Below are positions 28,861 to 37,049 of a stretch of 42,687 bases of DNA, piece after piece. The DNA comes from Methylotenera sp. (lineage in GTDB: Bacteria; Pseudomonadota; Gammaproteobacteria; Burkholderiales; Methylophilaceae): contig JAURWJ010000133.1 of assembly GCA_030655015.1 (NCBI GenBank), forward strand, positions 1-42,687, in the 5' to 3' direction. Each line of letters starts with the position of its first letter. Position 1 is the stretch's first letter. The notes under the pieces are model-generated. The model saw nothing but the letters and a program-made list of their open reading frames with translations. It was not told the DNA's origin and searched no databases. The position numbers and the translations under genes were made by a program.

Positions 28861-30540
28861 ATGAAAGCCTATCAATACAACAGCACAGACAATTTTTATC
28901 ATCGCCCCAACGACGGTGAGTTTGGCTATAAAGATTCGGGTGATGCCCAAAATAGAATTTACAACATTATCCGTGGCGCTAAAGATAGAGGAATGTTCTC
29001 ATCTGAGGTGATGAATCAAGCTTCAGACTGGCCAACTTTTTACCATTTAACGCCTATGCGCGCGAATATCTTGCGACCATTTGCTAAAGAAATTGCAGCG
29101 GGCCATACTTTAGAATTAGGTGCTGGCTGCGGTGCTGTGACTAGGTTTATTGGTGAGTTAGGTGGAACAGTCGTAGCGGTAGAGGGTAGCCCTGACCGTG
29201 CCCGTATTATTGGTAACCGCTGTGCTGAGCTTAAAAATGTAACGGTGATTGCCGATTTAATTCAAAACTTTCAACCTGAAGAAAAGTTTGATGTAGTCAC
29301 ACTGATTGGTGTGCTTGAATATGCGCAAGTGTATGTGAATGAGCCAAATCCGATTCAATACTTGCTAAAAGTAGCCAAGTCATTTTTAAAAGACAATGGT
29401 CTGTTAATTATTGCGATTGAAAACCAACTAGGGCTTAAGTATTTCTGCGGTTCAGCGGAAGACCACCTTGGGCGTCCAATGATAGGGGTTAATGATTCGT
29501 ATACAGATAAAAGCCCTATTACTTTTGGCCGCGAGGAACTCACCAGTTATATAGAAGAAGTAGGTTTTAAATCGGTTGATTTATACGTACCCTTGCCAGA
29601 TTACAAAACGCCAGTTTCTATTATTTATCCTAAAGGTTTTGAAGACGAGAGTCGCGCTGCGGGTTGGGATGTTTCACCCATATTGGCTGGCTCGACTGTG
29701 CATGACCGTCAACGACCAATGCATCCAACGTTTTCATTAGAGTGCGCTTGGGGTGTGATTGGTCGTAATAAACTGGCGCAAGATTTAGCCAACTCATTTC
29801 TGTTTGCGGCACGTGTAGCACCCCCTAAACAAACAGAAAATGTACTGGCTGCGCATTATGGCAGCCAACGTCCTGCTCAGTTTGCAAAAGAAACGCAGTT
29901 TGTTTTAGATAAGAACAAACTCATGACACAGACTAGAAGTGTGGCTAATACGGCTAATTTATCAAAAGCCTCATGGGATATTGGCCCGTATCGTACTGGG
30001 AGGCTATGGTTTGATGAGCTATTGCAAATCATTAATCGCCCCAACTGGCAGTTTGCTGATCTTTCAACATGGGCAGGGGTGTGGATTGAAGGGTTAAAGA
30101 CGGTAACCCCAGCACCAAAAAATTCGGCAATTACAGAGTTGCATCATTTCAAAACATTGTTGCCAGCTAAGTATATTGATGCAACACCAACTAACTTTAT
30201 TGTAAGTAAAGAAGGTAAGGGCGATTTCTTTGACCTTGAGTGGAATTTTTCTACGGCACTACCAATAGATTTTATTGTGTTTAGAGGATTGTTTTTAACG
30301 CTTCATAGAGTAACGAGTTGCGCACGTCCAGCGAGCAACGTGCCAGTAAAACTATATGACTTAACCATGGCTATTATGGAGCAGCATGGCATGATCAATG
30401 GTACAGACGATTTAGATTTATTTTTAGCTATTTTTAATGCATTCCAGAATCAGACTCAAGACTTGCCACCAGATGTGATGAATGGTCTGACTGCTGAACT
30501 TGATACAGCAATGTTACCCATCAGACAACTTTTTACCTGA
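28861..30540 (+). CDS. Two-domain protein: SAM methyltransferase plus kinase-like C-terminal region
   Basis: The first about 270 residues of this 559-residue protein form a class I methyltransferase (LELGAGCGA, 84-92; VVAVEGSPDRARI; VVTLIGVLEY). Such N-terminal halves occur in O-antigen and glycan clusters. The C-terminal half (about 340-550) carries YIDATPTNFIV (D440, N445) followed by FFDLEW (D458, E460). This spacing and order is like the catalytic D...N and metal-binding D of choline/aminoglycoside-kinase folds, though the usual HGD is not present. It could be a small-molecule kinase or a relic of one. The start follows a GGAG site just after the MITE-like element. Confidence 0.7.
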   Translation: MKAYQYNSTDNFYHRPNDGEFGYKDSGDAQNRIYNIIRGAKDRGMFSSEVMNQASDWPTFYHLTPMRANILRPFAKEIAAGHTLELGAGCGAVTRFIGELGGTVVAVEGSPDRARIIGNRCAELKNVTVIADLIQNFQPEEKFDVVTLIGVLEYAQVYVNEPNPIQYLLKVAKSFLKDNGLLIIAIENQLGLKYFCGSAEDHLGRPMIGVNDSYTDKSPITFGREELTSYIEEVGFKSVDLYVPLPDYKTPVSIIYPKGFEDESRAAGWDVSPILAGSTVHDRQRPMHPTFSLECAWGVIGRNKLAQDLANSFLFAARVAPPKQTENVLAAHYGSQRPAQFAKETQFVLDKNKLMTQTRSVANTANLSKASWDIGPYRTGRLWFDELLQIINRPNWQFADLSTWAGVWIEGLKTVTPAPKNSAITELHHFKTLLPAKYIDATPTNFIVSKEGKGDFFDLEWNFSTALPIDFIVFRGLFLTLHRVTSCARPASNVPVKLYDLTMAIMEQHGMINGTDDLDLFLAIFNAFQNQTQDLPPDVMNGLTAELDTAMLPIRQLFT

Positions 30541-30868
30541 TTACAGCACTGGATCAAACAGCGAGCAATACTTTTCAGATTAGAGGTGGAAACGGCAGCC
30601 AATAGTTTCCATCTGAGTATGTCGCCATCTGGCGTTTCACAGCGGATCTTATCAATAAATTGCGCTCCTGCCAAAAACATAGATTTATGTAAGACCTTTT
30701 CACGAATATTGATGTTTTTACTATAAATTGGTCGTTAGTTATGCTTCGTGCAAAGGTCTCAGTCTACTTCAATCACCTTCCCTTCCCTCGTTATTTTTCG
30801 CGTATTAACTCCAATTAGCCGTTTGTTATAATTTTAAGTCAATGATTTTATTGTATTAATAATTATTC

Positions 30869-30895
30869 TAAAGATTTAAAAATTACCACCGATAA
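30869..30895 (+). promoter_or_regulatory. FliA (sigma-28) promoter, distal, of flagellin
   Basis: TAAAGATT, 11 bases, ACCGATAA. The spacing and both boxes match the consensus TAAAGTTT-N11-GCCGATAA, with three mismatches in total. It lies about 210 bp before the flagellin start codon and 90 bp upstream of a second such site. Confidence 0.7.
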
Positions 30896-30985
30896 CCTAA
30901 ATATCAGGATTGCTTATCTGGCAAGAAGTGAGAAAGTAAAGTTTCAGGTCAAACTAAAGTTTTAAAATATATTTTGATCTAAACC

Positions 30986-31012
30986 TAAACTTCTTTAAGA
31001 GCTTACCGATAA
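30986..31012 (+). promoter_or_regulatory. FliA (sigma-28) promoter, proximal, of flagellin
   Basis: TAAACTTC, 11 bases, ACCGATAA. The -10 box is identical to that of the distal site. Spacing is exactly that of FliA promoters, and it lies about 90 bp upstream of the flagellin start codon. Confidence 0.8.
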
Positions 31013-31104
31013 TAGTTACAACAGCAGCGCAAATGGAACAGAACATGCGAAGCTAATGGCAATACCGAGTAATAGAAATTTAATCAAAACTTAGGAGAAT
31101 TATC

Positions 31105-31908
31105 ATGGCTTCAGTTATTAATACCAACATCAGTTCATTAAACACACAACGTAATTTAAGCGCTTCACAAGGTGCATTAAATACATCGCTACAACGTTTG
31201 TCATCAGGTTTGCGCATTAACAGCTCTAAAGATGATGCTGCGGGCTTAGCAATTGCAACAAAGATGGATTCACAAATTCGCGGTCAACAAGTGGCTATTC
31301 GTAACGCAAACGATGCGATTTCATTTGCACAAACAACTGAAGGTGGTTTGGCAAAACAAACAGATGCGATTCAACGTATGCGTGAATTAGCGGTTCAATC
31401 TGCCAATGCGACAAATAGTAGTGCTGACCGTACAAATTTAGATGCTGAGTTTACGGAGTTGAAAGCTGAAGTTCTTCGTTTAAATACTGCAACAAAATTC
31501 AACGGTTCAGCTGTGTTTGGCACTGCTGCAAAAGTTTACCAAGTAGGGGCTGATACTGCAGATACAATTAGTGTTGCTGCCACCGCAACCCTTCTTACTG
31601 CTACAGGATCTATCGCTTCAGCATCAGGTGCTACAGCTGCAATTACGGCTTTGGACACAGCTTTAACGACAGTGAATACTAACCGCGCTAAATTAGGTGC
31701 TATTCAAAACCGTTTTGAATCAGTAGTAAGTAACTTACAAGTTTCTGTAGAAAACCAATCAGCAGCTAAATCTCGTATCATGGATGCTGACTTTGCAGCA
31801 GAAACAGCAAACTTGACCCGCGGTCAAATCTTGCAACAAGCAGGTACTGCGATGTTGGCGCAAGCAAACTCATTACCTAACGGTGTGTTAGCACTGTTAA
31901 GAGGTTAA
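31105..31908 (+). CDS. fliC: Flagellin
   Basis: This is the filament subunit, exported by the flagellar type III system. It has 267 residues. The conserved D0/D1 N-terminus (ASVINTNISSLNTQRNL, QRLSSGLRINSSKDDAAG) and C-terminus (SRIMDADFAAETANLTRGQI to the end) flank a very short surface region (about 140-190). That region has almost no charged residues and is rich in Thr, Ser and Ala (TADTISVAATATLLTATGS). Such Ser/Thr stretches are typical O-glycosylation targets, and the OGT-like gene is upstream. Two FliA promoters precede it and an intrinsic terminator follows. Confidence 0.97.
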   Translation: MASVINTNISSLNTQRNLSASQGALNTSLQRLSSGLRINSSKDDAAGLAIATKMDSQIRGQQVAIRNANDAISFAQTTEGGLAKQTDAIQRMRELAVQSANATNSSADRTNLDAEFTELKAEVLRLNTATKFNGSAVFGTAAKVYQVGADTADTISVAATATLLTATGSIASASGATAAITALDTALTTVNTNRAKLGAIQNRFESVVSNLQVSVENQSAAKSRIMDADFAAETANLTRGQILQQAGTAMLAQANSLPNGVLALLRG

Positions 31909-31953
31909 GCTTAGTAAGCGGTTACGTTTTATACATTCGTAATCAAGTGCCAT

Positions 31954-31988
31954 AAAACCCACTGGACGATGAGTCCTGTGGGTTTTTT
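31954..31988 (+). terminator. Intrinsic terminator after flagellin
   Basis: The stem AAAACCCAC pairs with GTGGGTTTT, extended by GGA/TCC after a T-T mismatch, and runs into six Ts. It lies 46 bp after the flagellin stop codon, so flagellin is a single-gene transcript. Confidence 0.9.
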
Positions 31989-32295
31989 CTTATGTGAAAG
32001 TCTTCGCACGACCATCACCACAATTTCCCTCCTACAAGGTTTGTAGCCGTGTAGCATTGATGCAGCCACTTCGGCAGGCTCAGGACAGGCATAGCGAAAT
32101 AAAGGTGGCGTTACGTTTCCACTTGATTCCGTTTAGCACTGCTTGGTCGTTTTGCTGGTTTAGTAGTGCTTATCAGTTTTCCTGATGTATTGAGGCTACG
32201 GCGGCTACGTCGAGGCGAGACATCATCCAGTATGGGTGGTAATTGCATGATTGGCAGGCTACAAAAAAATAATTAAAAATATTTTGCAATAGCCC
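31989..32295. other. Intergenic region between flagellin terminator and flaG promoter
   Basis: No gene is supported. A degenerate copy of the CTTCG(A/G)CA(A/G)GCTCAGG repeat lies at about 32068-32085. A segment at 32114-32177 is similar, in constant register, to 18261-18324 near the regulator relic (best core 28 of 32 bases at 32133-32164). AGCACT and AGTGCT at 32135 and 32165 could form a loose hairpin. The flaG promoter begins at 32296. Confidence 0.55.
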
Positions 32296-32322
32296 TAAAT
32301 TTTCAACAAACGCTGCCGATAC
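32296..32322 (+). promoter_or_regulatory. FliA (sigma-28) promoter of flaG
   Basis: TAAATTTT, 11 bases, GCCGATAC: one mismatch in each box relative to TAAAGTTT-N11-GCCGATAA. It lies about 145 bp upstream of the flaG start codon. Confidence 0.8.
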
Positions 32323-32466
32323 TAAAAGTAGAAGCAAATAAAGCCGAGTTAAGTTTTAAATGCGGTAAAGGCAAATGTCGTTTTTTTATTGGTAAAGTTA
32401 AAGAATTTAATCACTCTATCACCTGCATGATTGATCATTATGTAGGGTTTTACAAAGGAGAAAATC

Positions 32467-32838
32467 ATGTTCAATTCATCATTAGAGGCTTATGGGGCTG
32501 TAAAAAGACCAACTGTCGCGCAGAACGCTGCTGGCGGACAAGGTGCTGTTGATAAGACGGCAACAATCGCGGTAGGGGTGAAGTCCGTTGAAAATAAACC
32601 GCCAGTAGAGGTAGATAAAGCTTCGCTTGCTGCAGCGGTTAAAAAACTGAATGAGCTGGTTGCCCCTACTTTGCAAAATATAGAGTTTTCAATGGATCAA
32701 GAATCTGACCGTATGGTGGTAAAAGTGGTTGATACCTCCACACAAAAAGTATTGAGACAAATTCCGAATGAAGAAGTATTGGCGTTTTCTAAAACGTTAG
32801 GTCGGTTACAAGGCTTGGTGATTAGGCAAACTGCTTAA
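32467..32838 (+). CDS. flaG: FlaG family protein
   Basis: FlaG is a small protein found beside flagellin and fliD in many polarly flagellated bacteria and linked to filament length. The 123-residue protein has a variable N-terminal half and the conserved C-terminal core (LQNIEFSMDQESDRMVVKVVD to IPNEEVLAFSKTL). It has its own FliA promoter and a strong AAAGGAG site before ATG. A perfect 7-bp hairpin follows in the gap before fliD. Confidence 0.9.
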   Translation: MFNSSLEAYGAVKRPTVAQNAAGGQGAVDKTATIAVGVKSVENKPPVEVDKASLAAAVKKLNELVAPTLQNIEFSMDQESDRMVVKVVDTSTQKVLRQIPNEEVLAFSKTLGRLQGLVIRQTA

Positions 32839-33049
32839 ATCCAGTTCTCATGCTTTGGCCGGCTTAGCACAAACGGCAGTTGTAAAACGCTTTCGACCTT
32901 GCTTGGAAGCGCTTGGTTGAGTTTTACCGCCTGCAAATCAATGGGTTGAAAAATACCTCGTCTACAAGCCCTAGGTGAACCGTCACTGATGACGGTGCCT
33001 TTAAGTTAAATAGATAGATTAAATACACTTAATTCCTCGCTTGAATAAC
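32839..33049. other. Intergenic region between flaG and the fliD promoter, with a hairpin
   Basis: The flaG-fliD gap is 319 bp. ACCGTCA (32979-32985) and TGACGGT (32990-32996) pair perfectly around CTGA; the following T-run is short (three Ts), so it is at best a weak terminator of flaG. Nothing else is seen before the FliA promoter of fliD. Confidence 0.5.
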
Positions 33050-33076
33050 TAAATTTTACTGATATTCTGCCGTTAG
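33050..33076 (+). promoter_or_regulatory. FliA (sigma-28) promoter of fliD operon
   Basis: TAAATTTT, 11 bases, GCCGTTAG. The -35 box is the same as at flaG, and the -10 box departs from consensus at two positions. It lies about 80 bp upstream of fliD and probably drives fliD-fliS-fliT and the genes after them. Confidence 0.7.
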
Positions 33077-33157
33077 TATAAAAAGAGTGGTTTGTTTATT
33101 AGCGGCTTAATGAATAAATGTTTGTTTAACTGGTCAATATGAACGAAGGAGATTGGC

Positions 33158-34855
33158 ATGGGTATTTCTTCTGCAGGAATAGGTTCTGGTCTTGATGTTG
33201 AGGCGATTGTTTCCGGTTTAATGAATGTTGAGAAAAGGCCATTAAACGCAGTTGCCGCACAAAAAACAGACTACCAATCGCAGATTTCAGCTTATGGGTC
33301 CTTGAAAAGTGCGTTGTCAGCTTTTCAAACTTCCGTCGGCGCGCTTGCTAGTGCCTCTAAATTTAATGCGCAAACGGTGTCCTCATCTAATACCAGTGTA
33401 TTCAGTGCTACTTCTAACGGAAGTGCCACCATCGGCGACTATGCAGTGACGGTTAGCCAATTAGCCAAGTCTCAAAAGCTGGCGCTGGGCGGCTTTGCCA
33501 ATACATCAGATGTTGTGGGTACGGGCACGCTTACAATTTCATTTGGCACATTTACCCCCGAGGTAATTTCGCCAGCATCACCCAGTACATTTTCACCTAA
33601 TGCTGCTAAAACAGATGTAACTATTACTATTGATAGCACCAATAATACACTGGCTGGTGTGCGTGATGCGATTAACGCCGCAAACAGTAGTGTAAGTGCA
33701 ACCATTGTGAACGACGGCACAACTAATCGCTTGGTGATTACCTCTAAAGATACTGGTGAGGTGAATAGCCTGAAAATATCTGTGGCGGATGATGACGCTA
33801 ATCACTTGGATGCAGTTGGATTGTCGCAATTGGCTTATGACCCAACGGCAAGTGCCGGTACAGGTAAAAATTTAACGCAAGTGCAAGCTGCCAAAGATGC
33901 GATTTTAGAAGTCGACGGCATTGCGGTGGTTAAATCCAGTAACACGATTACCGATATGATTGAGGGCGTGACGCTCAATTTATTAACAACCAGTGCCGGT
34001 AACGCTGTGAGTTTAGGCGTTACCAGCAACCAAGAGGCCATAAAAACTTCTGTATCTGCTTTTGTGGATGCGTTTAATAAATTAGATACCACTTTGCGTA
34101 ACCTGACTAAGTTCGATGAGGCAGGCAAGGCCTCCGGCGCACTATTAGGTGACGCCACCGCCAGAAACGTGATTAACCAAATCAGAGCGGTGATGACAAG
34201 CGCGGTTGCTAACGGCAGTACGCTCAATTCACTTAGCCAAATTGGCGTGTCATTTCAACGCACCGGGCAGCTAGCCCTTGATGCCACTAAACTCACTAGC
34301 GCAATCACTAATAACTTTGACGATATTGCCAGCTTATTTGCGGCCACAGCTAAAGCAACAGACCCGCAAATTAGTTACGCAGCAAGTACCAGCAAAACCC
34401 AAGCCGGCACTTATGCCGTTACCGTGGATCAACTTGGTACTAGCCTAGTGAACGCTCAGGGAACGATTAACGGCGTAACGGCTACTGGCAGTGGTACTAA
34501 TTTAATAGGCGCACTAGGTGATGCGAGCGAAGGCTTGAGCCTCAAGATAGCCGGCGGCGCCTTGGGTGCGCGCGGTACGGTTACCTTTAGTATTGGTTAT
34601 GCCGCGCAGTTAGATAGTGTGATTAAAAACTTACTTAGCGATACCGGTATTTTGGCATCAAGAACAGACGGCCTTGGTAACTCGATTACACGACTGGATA
34701 AACAAACTGAGGCGCTTAATGTACGTTTAGCTTCGATTGAAGCACGTTACCGCGCCCAGTTTACCAGGCTTGATACCTTGTTATCGAGCATGTCTACCAC
34801 CAGCAGCTTTCTCACGCAGCAAATTGCATCAATTAACGCTAATAGTAATAATTAA
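33158..34855 (+). CDS. fliD: Flagellar filament cap protein
   Basis: FliD forms the cap at the filament tip that folds arriving flagellin. The 565-residue protein has the conserved N-terminus (GISSAGIGSGLDVEAIVSGLM, adhesin-like) and C-terminal coiled region (ALNVRLASIEARYRAQFTRLDTLLSSM). The central D2/D3 part is Ser/Thr/Asn-rich and variable. An AAGGAG site precedes the start. fliS follows 21 bp later, as usual. Confidence 0.95.
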   Translation: MGISSAGIGSGLDVEAIVSGLMNVEKRPLNAVAAQKTDYQSQISAYGSLKSALSAFQTSVGALASASKFNAQTVSSSNTSVFSATSNGSATIGDYAVTVSQLAKSQKLALGGFANTSDVVGTGTLTISFGTFTPEVISPASPSTFSPNAAKTDVTITIDSTNNTLAGVRDAINAANSSVSATIVNDGTTNRLVITSKDTGEVNSLKISVADDDANHLDAVGLSQLAYDPTASAGTGKNLTQVQAAKDAILEVDGIAVVKSSNTITDMIEGVTLNLLTTSAGNAVSLGVTSNQEAIKTSVSAFVDAFNKLDTTLRNLTKFDEAGKASGALLGDATARNVINQIRAVMTSAVANGSTLNSLSQIGVSFQRTGQLALDATKLTSAITNNFDDIASLFAATAKATDPQISYAASTSKTQAGTYAVTVDQLGTSLVNAQGTINGVTATGSGTNLIGALGDASEGLSLKIAGGALGARGTVTFSIGYAAQLDSVIKNLLSDTGILASRTDGLGNSITRLDKQTEALNVRLASIEARYRAQFTRLDTLLSSMSTTSSFLTQQIASINANSNN

Positions 34856-34876
34856 CAACAAGCAAAGGACATCATT

Positions 34877-35377
34877 ATGTTTGGTCTGAATCAACAAGGG
34901 GTTAATGGCTACGCCAAAATTGGTGTTGAGACAGGCGTGCTGGCAGCTAGCCCGGTGAAGCTGATTGTGATGCTCTACGATGGAGCGATTGCTGCGAGCC
35001 GTAGTGCAATTGTGCACATGCAAAGCCAGAATATTCAGCAAAAAGGGGCGATGTTGACTAAGGCGATTATAATTATTGAAAGTGGTTTAAGGCTAAGCTT
35101 GGATAAAAAAGCTGGCGGTGAAATTGCTGAAAGCTTAGACGCGCTTTACGCCTATATGAGTGCTCGCTTAACCGCAGCCAATGTGCGTAACCAGCCAGAG
35201 ATTGTGCAAGAGGTGATTAAGCTTTTAACTGAATTAAAAAGCTCTTGGGAGGCGATTGATCAAAATAAAGCCGTAGCTCAGGTTGTTCAAGCCAATGCCA
35301 GTCAGGCAAGCGTGAATCAGCAGAATACACCTCAGCAAGGTACTGGTGTTAACCGTAGCCTTGCCTACTTGGCATAA
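34877..35377 (+). CDS. fliS: Flagellin export chaperone FliS
   Basis: FliS binds the flagellin C-terminus in the cytoplasm and keeps it unpolymerised before export. The first about 125 residues show the family pattern (YAKIGVETGVLAASPVKLIVMLYDGAI, DALYAYMSARLTAAN). At 166 residues it is longer than usual (about 130) because of a Gln/Asn/Ala-rich tail (about 133-166), probably disordered. It sits between fliD and the fliT-like gene. Confidence 0.94.
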   Translation: MFGLNQQGVNGYAKIGVETGVLAASPVKLIVMLYDGAIAASRSAIVHMQSQNIQQKGAMLTKAIIIIESGLRLSLDKKAGGEIAESLDALYAYMSARLTAANVRNQPEIVQEVIKLLTELKSSWEAIDQNKAVAQVVQANASQASVNQQNTPQQGTGVNRSLAYLA

Positions 35378-35398
35378 GTTTAATCAAAGGTAAAGTGC

Positions 35399-35722
35399 AT
35401 GGAACATCAAAATACAATCGTGTTATATGAATCTGTTGCTGACATTATGCAGCAAATGTTACATGCGGCCAGAATGCAAGATTGGGATGCACTTACCGAG
35501 CTTGAGGTGAATTGCTCGCTACATGTGGCGCAATTAAAAACATTGGAAAACTCAGAGCCGTTGCCAGGGGATGCGCTTAAACGTAAAGTGGCCAGTATTA
35601 AAAGTATTCTTGCCCATGATCGTGAAATACGCAATTTGGTATCTCCGTGGATGGCGCGTCTCAATAAACTCATGAACACTCACCAAACTGAACAGCGATT
35701 GACGCAAGCTTATAGTCAGTAA
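35399..35722 (+). CDS. fliT: FliT-like flagellar chaperone
   Basis: The 107-residue, mostly helical protein has no strong sequence motif, but size, position directly after fliS and the pattern (LYESVADIMQQMLHAARMQDWDALTELE, then RNLVSPWMARL) fit FliT, the FliD chaperone. It starts 21 bp after the fliS stop codon. Assignment rests on context more than on sequence. Confidence 0.78.
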   Translation: MEHQNTIVLYESVADIMQQMLHAARMQDWDALTELEVNCSLHVAQLKTLENSEPLPGDALKRKVASIKSILAHDREIRNLVSPWMARLNKLMNTHQTEQRLTQAYSQ

Positions 35723-35737
35723 TCTACATGCCTAAAG

Positions 35738-36694
35738 ATGCTAAAACTACCTGATAATTTAAGCATCGGTACTGTGGTTAACCCAGTGGCCAGAGTGCTG
35801 CCGGTGTTAGCGACCGATAACATTGGCAGTACGATGCAGGAGCTTAACGCCCGCGCGGCGTCGTTTGTTAAAGGGCAGGAGTATTTGGCGCAGGTGGTGA
35901 CTAAACTAGATGATAAGGCTTATCTGGTTAAGGTTGATCAAACCATGCTTAAAATGGAGTTGGGCACAGAGGCGCGCGCTGGCCAAACTTTATTGCTACG
36001 CTATATGCAAGATAGCCCCGTACCTACATTTTTACTTGCACCTCCTACTGCAAAGTCGTCAGGCGCGGCAACTGAGTTAAGCCCTGCAGCTCAGTTGATT
36101 GGGCGTTATTTAAAAGAGGCCGAAAGTGCTGGAGCCTCAACCCGGCACGAAGCCGTGTCTGTGGTGACACATTCACCTAAGAACCCACAATTGATGGCGC
36201 AGGATTTAAGACAGGCGTTAAGCAACAGCGGTTTGTTTTATGAATCACACTTAAATGCAATGGTGCAAGGGCAGCGTACCGTCGCTGCATTGATGCAAGA
36301 ACCCCAAAATCAACATAATGCACAAATCGCCACTTTAATGGCGCAGCAATTAGCCGTGTTAGACAATCAACGGTTGTCTTGGCACGGTGAGGTTTGGCCT
36401 GGGCAAAAAATGGATTGGGATGTGCATTTGCAAGAGCGCCCCAATGCTGAAGAGTCTGAACAGCAAGCATTAGATGAAAATCGACCGATTGCCAGCGAGA
36501 TTACCCTGCATTTACCCAAGTTAGGTAAAGTGACGGCCAAATTAAGTCTGGAAGGCGGCCATCTGCGCATTAATTTGCAGGCTGAACAAGTGGCTACTTT
36601 AGGCACGCTTAAAGATAAAAGTGAACACTTAACGCAGGCGATAGCTGATAGTGGCTTGCAGTTAGATGCGTTGACGGTGTCGCAATATGAATAA
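35738..36694 (+). CDS. FliK-like hook-length control family protein
   Basis: The 318-residue protein has a C-terminal region (about 235-315) with the FliK pattern: LHLPKLGKVTAKLSLEGGHL, LRINLQAEQVATL and SGLQLDALTVSQ. The N-terminal two thirds is a low-complexity, Gln/Ala-rich ruler-like part. It is shorter than typical FliK (about 400), and it sits with an FlhB-like gene rather than with fliL or fliJ, so a second true fliK may lie past fliI. Its stop codon overlaps the next gene by 8 bp. Confidence 0.75.
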   Translation: MLKLPDNLSIGTVVNPVARVLPVLATDNIGSTMQELNARAASFVKGQEYLAQVVTKLDDKAYLVKVDQTMLKMELGTEARAGQTLLLRYMQDSPVPTFLLAPPTAKSSGAATELSPAAQLIGRYLKEAESAGASTRHEAVSVVTHSPKNPQLMAQDLRQALSNSGLFYESHLNAMVQGQRTVAALMQEPQNQHNAQIATLMAQQLAVLDNQRLSWHGEVWPGQKMDWDVHLQERPNAEESEQQALDENRPIASEITLHLPKLGKVTAKLSLEGGHLRINLQAEQVATLGTLKDKSEHLTQAIADSGLQLDALTVSQYE

Positions 36695-37049
36695 AGCAGA
36701 CATCAGTAGTGCACAGAATGTGACGCTTGGGCTTGCGCCCAACCCGCAGTTAACCGCGAGTGATAGCCCAAACCCCAACCAGCATGCGATTGCCTTAAGC
36801 TACGCATCAGGGGATTACGCACCTAAAGTGGTTGCAAAAGGCCGAGGCTTAATTGCAGAGCAAATTATTGCCAGAGCTAAACAACACGGTATTTTTGTGC
36901 ATGAATCTAAAGACCTTGTTGCGCTACTGATGCAGGTGGATATTGACGACCACATACCGCCAGCACTCTATCAGGCCATTGCTGAAATTTTAGCGTGGTT
37001 ATATCGGTTAGAAGAAAATAAAGCCGATGAAGAGGATGTGATTATTTAA
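36687..37049 (+). CDS. Orphan FlhB C-terminal domain protein (FhlB/YlqH type)
   Basis: The 120-residue protein matches only the cytoplasmic switch domain of FlhB: HAIALSYASGDYAPKVVAKGRG, then IARAKQHGIFVHESKDLVALL and a YRLEENKADEED tail. There are no membrane helices. The autocleavage NPTH of FlhB is replaced by NPNQH, so self-cleavage is not expected. Similar short proteins (FhlB/YlqH) occur in many bacteria beside a FliK homologue. It may modulate export switching. Confidence 0.82.
   Translation: MNKADISSAQNVTLGLAPNPQLTASDSPNPNQHAIALSYASGDYAPKVVAKGRGLIAEQIIARAKQHGIFVHESKDLVALLMQVDIDDHIPPALYQAIAEILAWLYRLEENKADEEDVII

Larger units (their letters stand above)
30541..31104. other. Intergenic region upstream of flagellin
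   Basis: No gene is supported here. It contains a 7-bp hairpin (30587-30593 with 30605-30611) soon after the methyltransferase stop codon, without a T-run. Two FliA-type promoters follow (30869-30895 and 30986-31012), and a strong AGGAG ribosome site stands just before the flagellin ATG. The mRNA leader would be about 85-200 nt. Confidence 0.7.

Noticed and set aside
31963-31980. CGATGAGTCC in the flagellin terminator as part of a hammerhead ribozyme
   Set aside because: The conserved CUGAUGA and GAAA core parts are not complete; the sequence is explained by the terminator stem.
31994-32185. Open frame of 63 codons after flagellin
   Set aside because: It starts just after the terminator, contains the dispersed CTTCGGCAGGCTCAGG repeat, has no ribosome site and no recognisable family.
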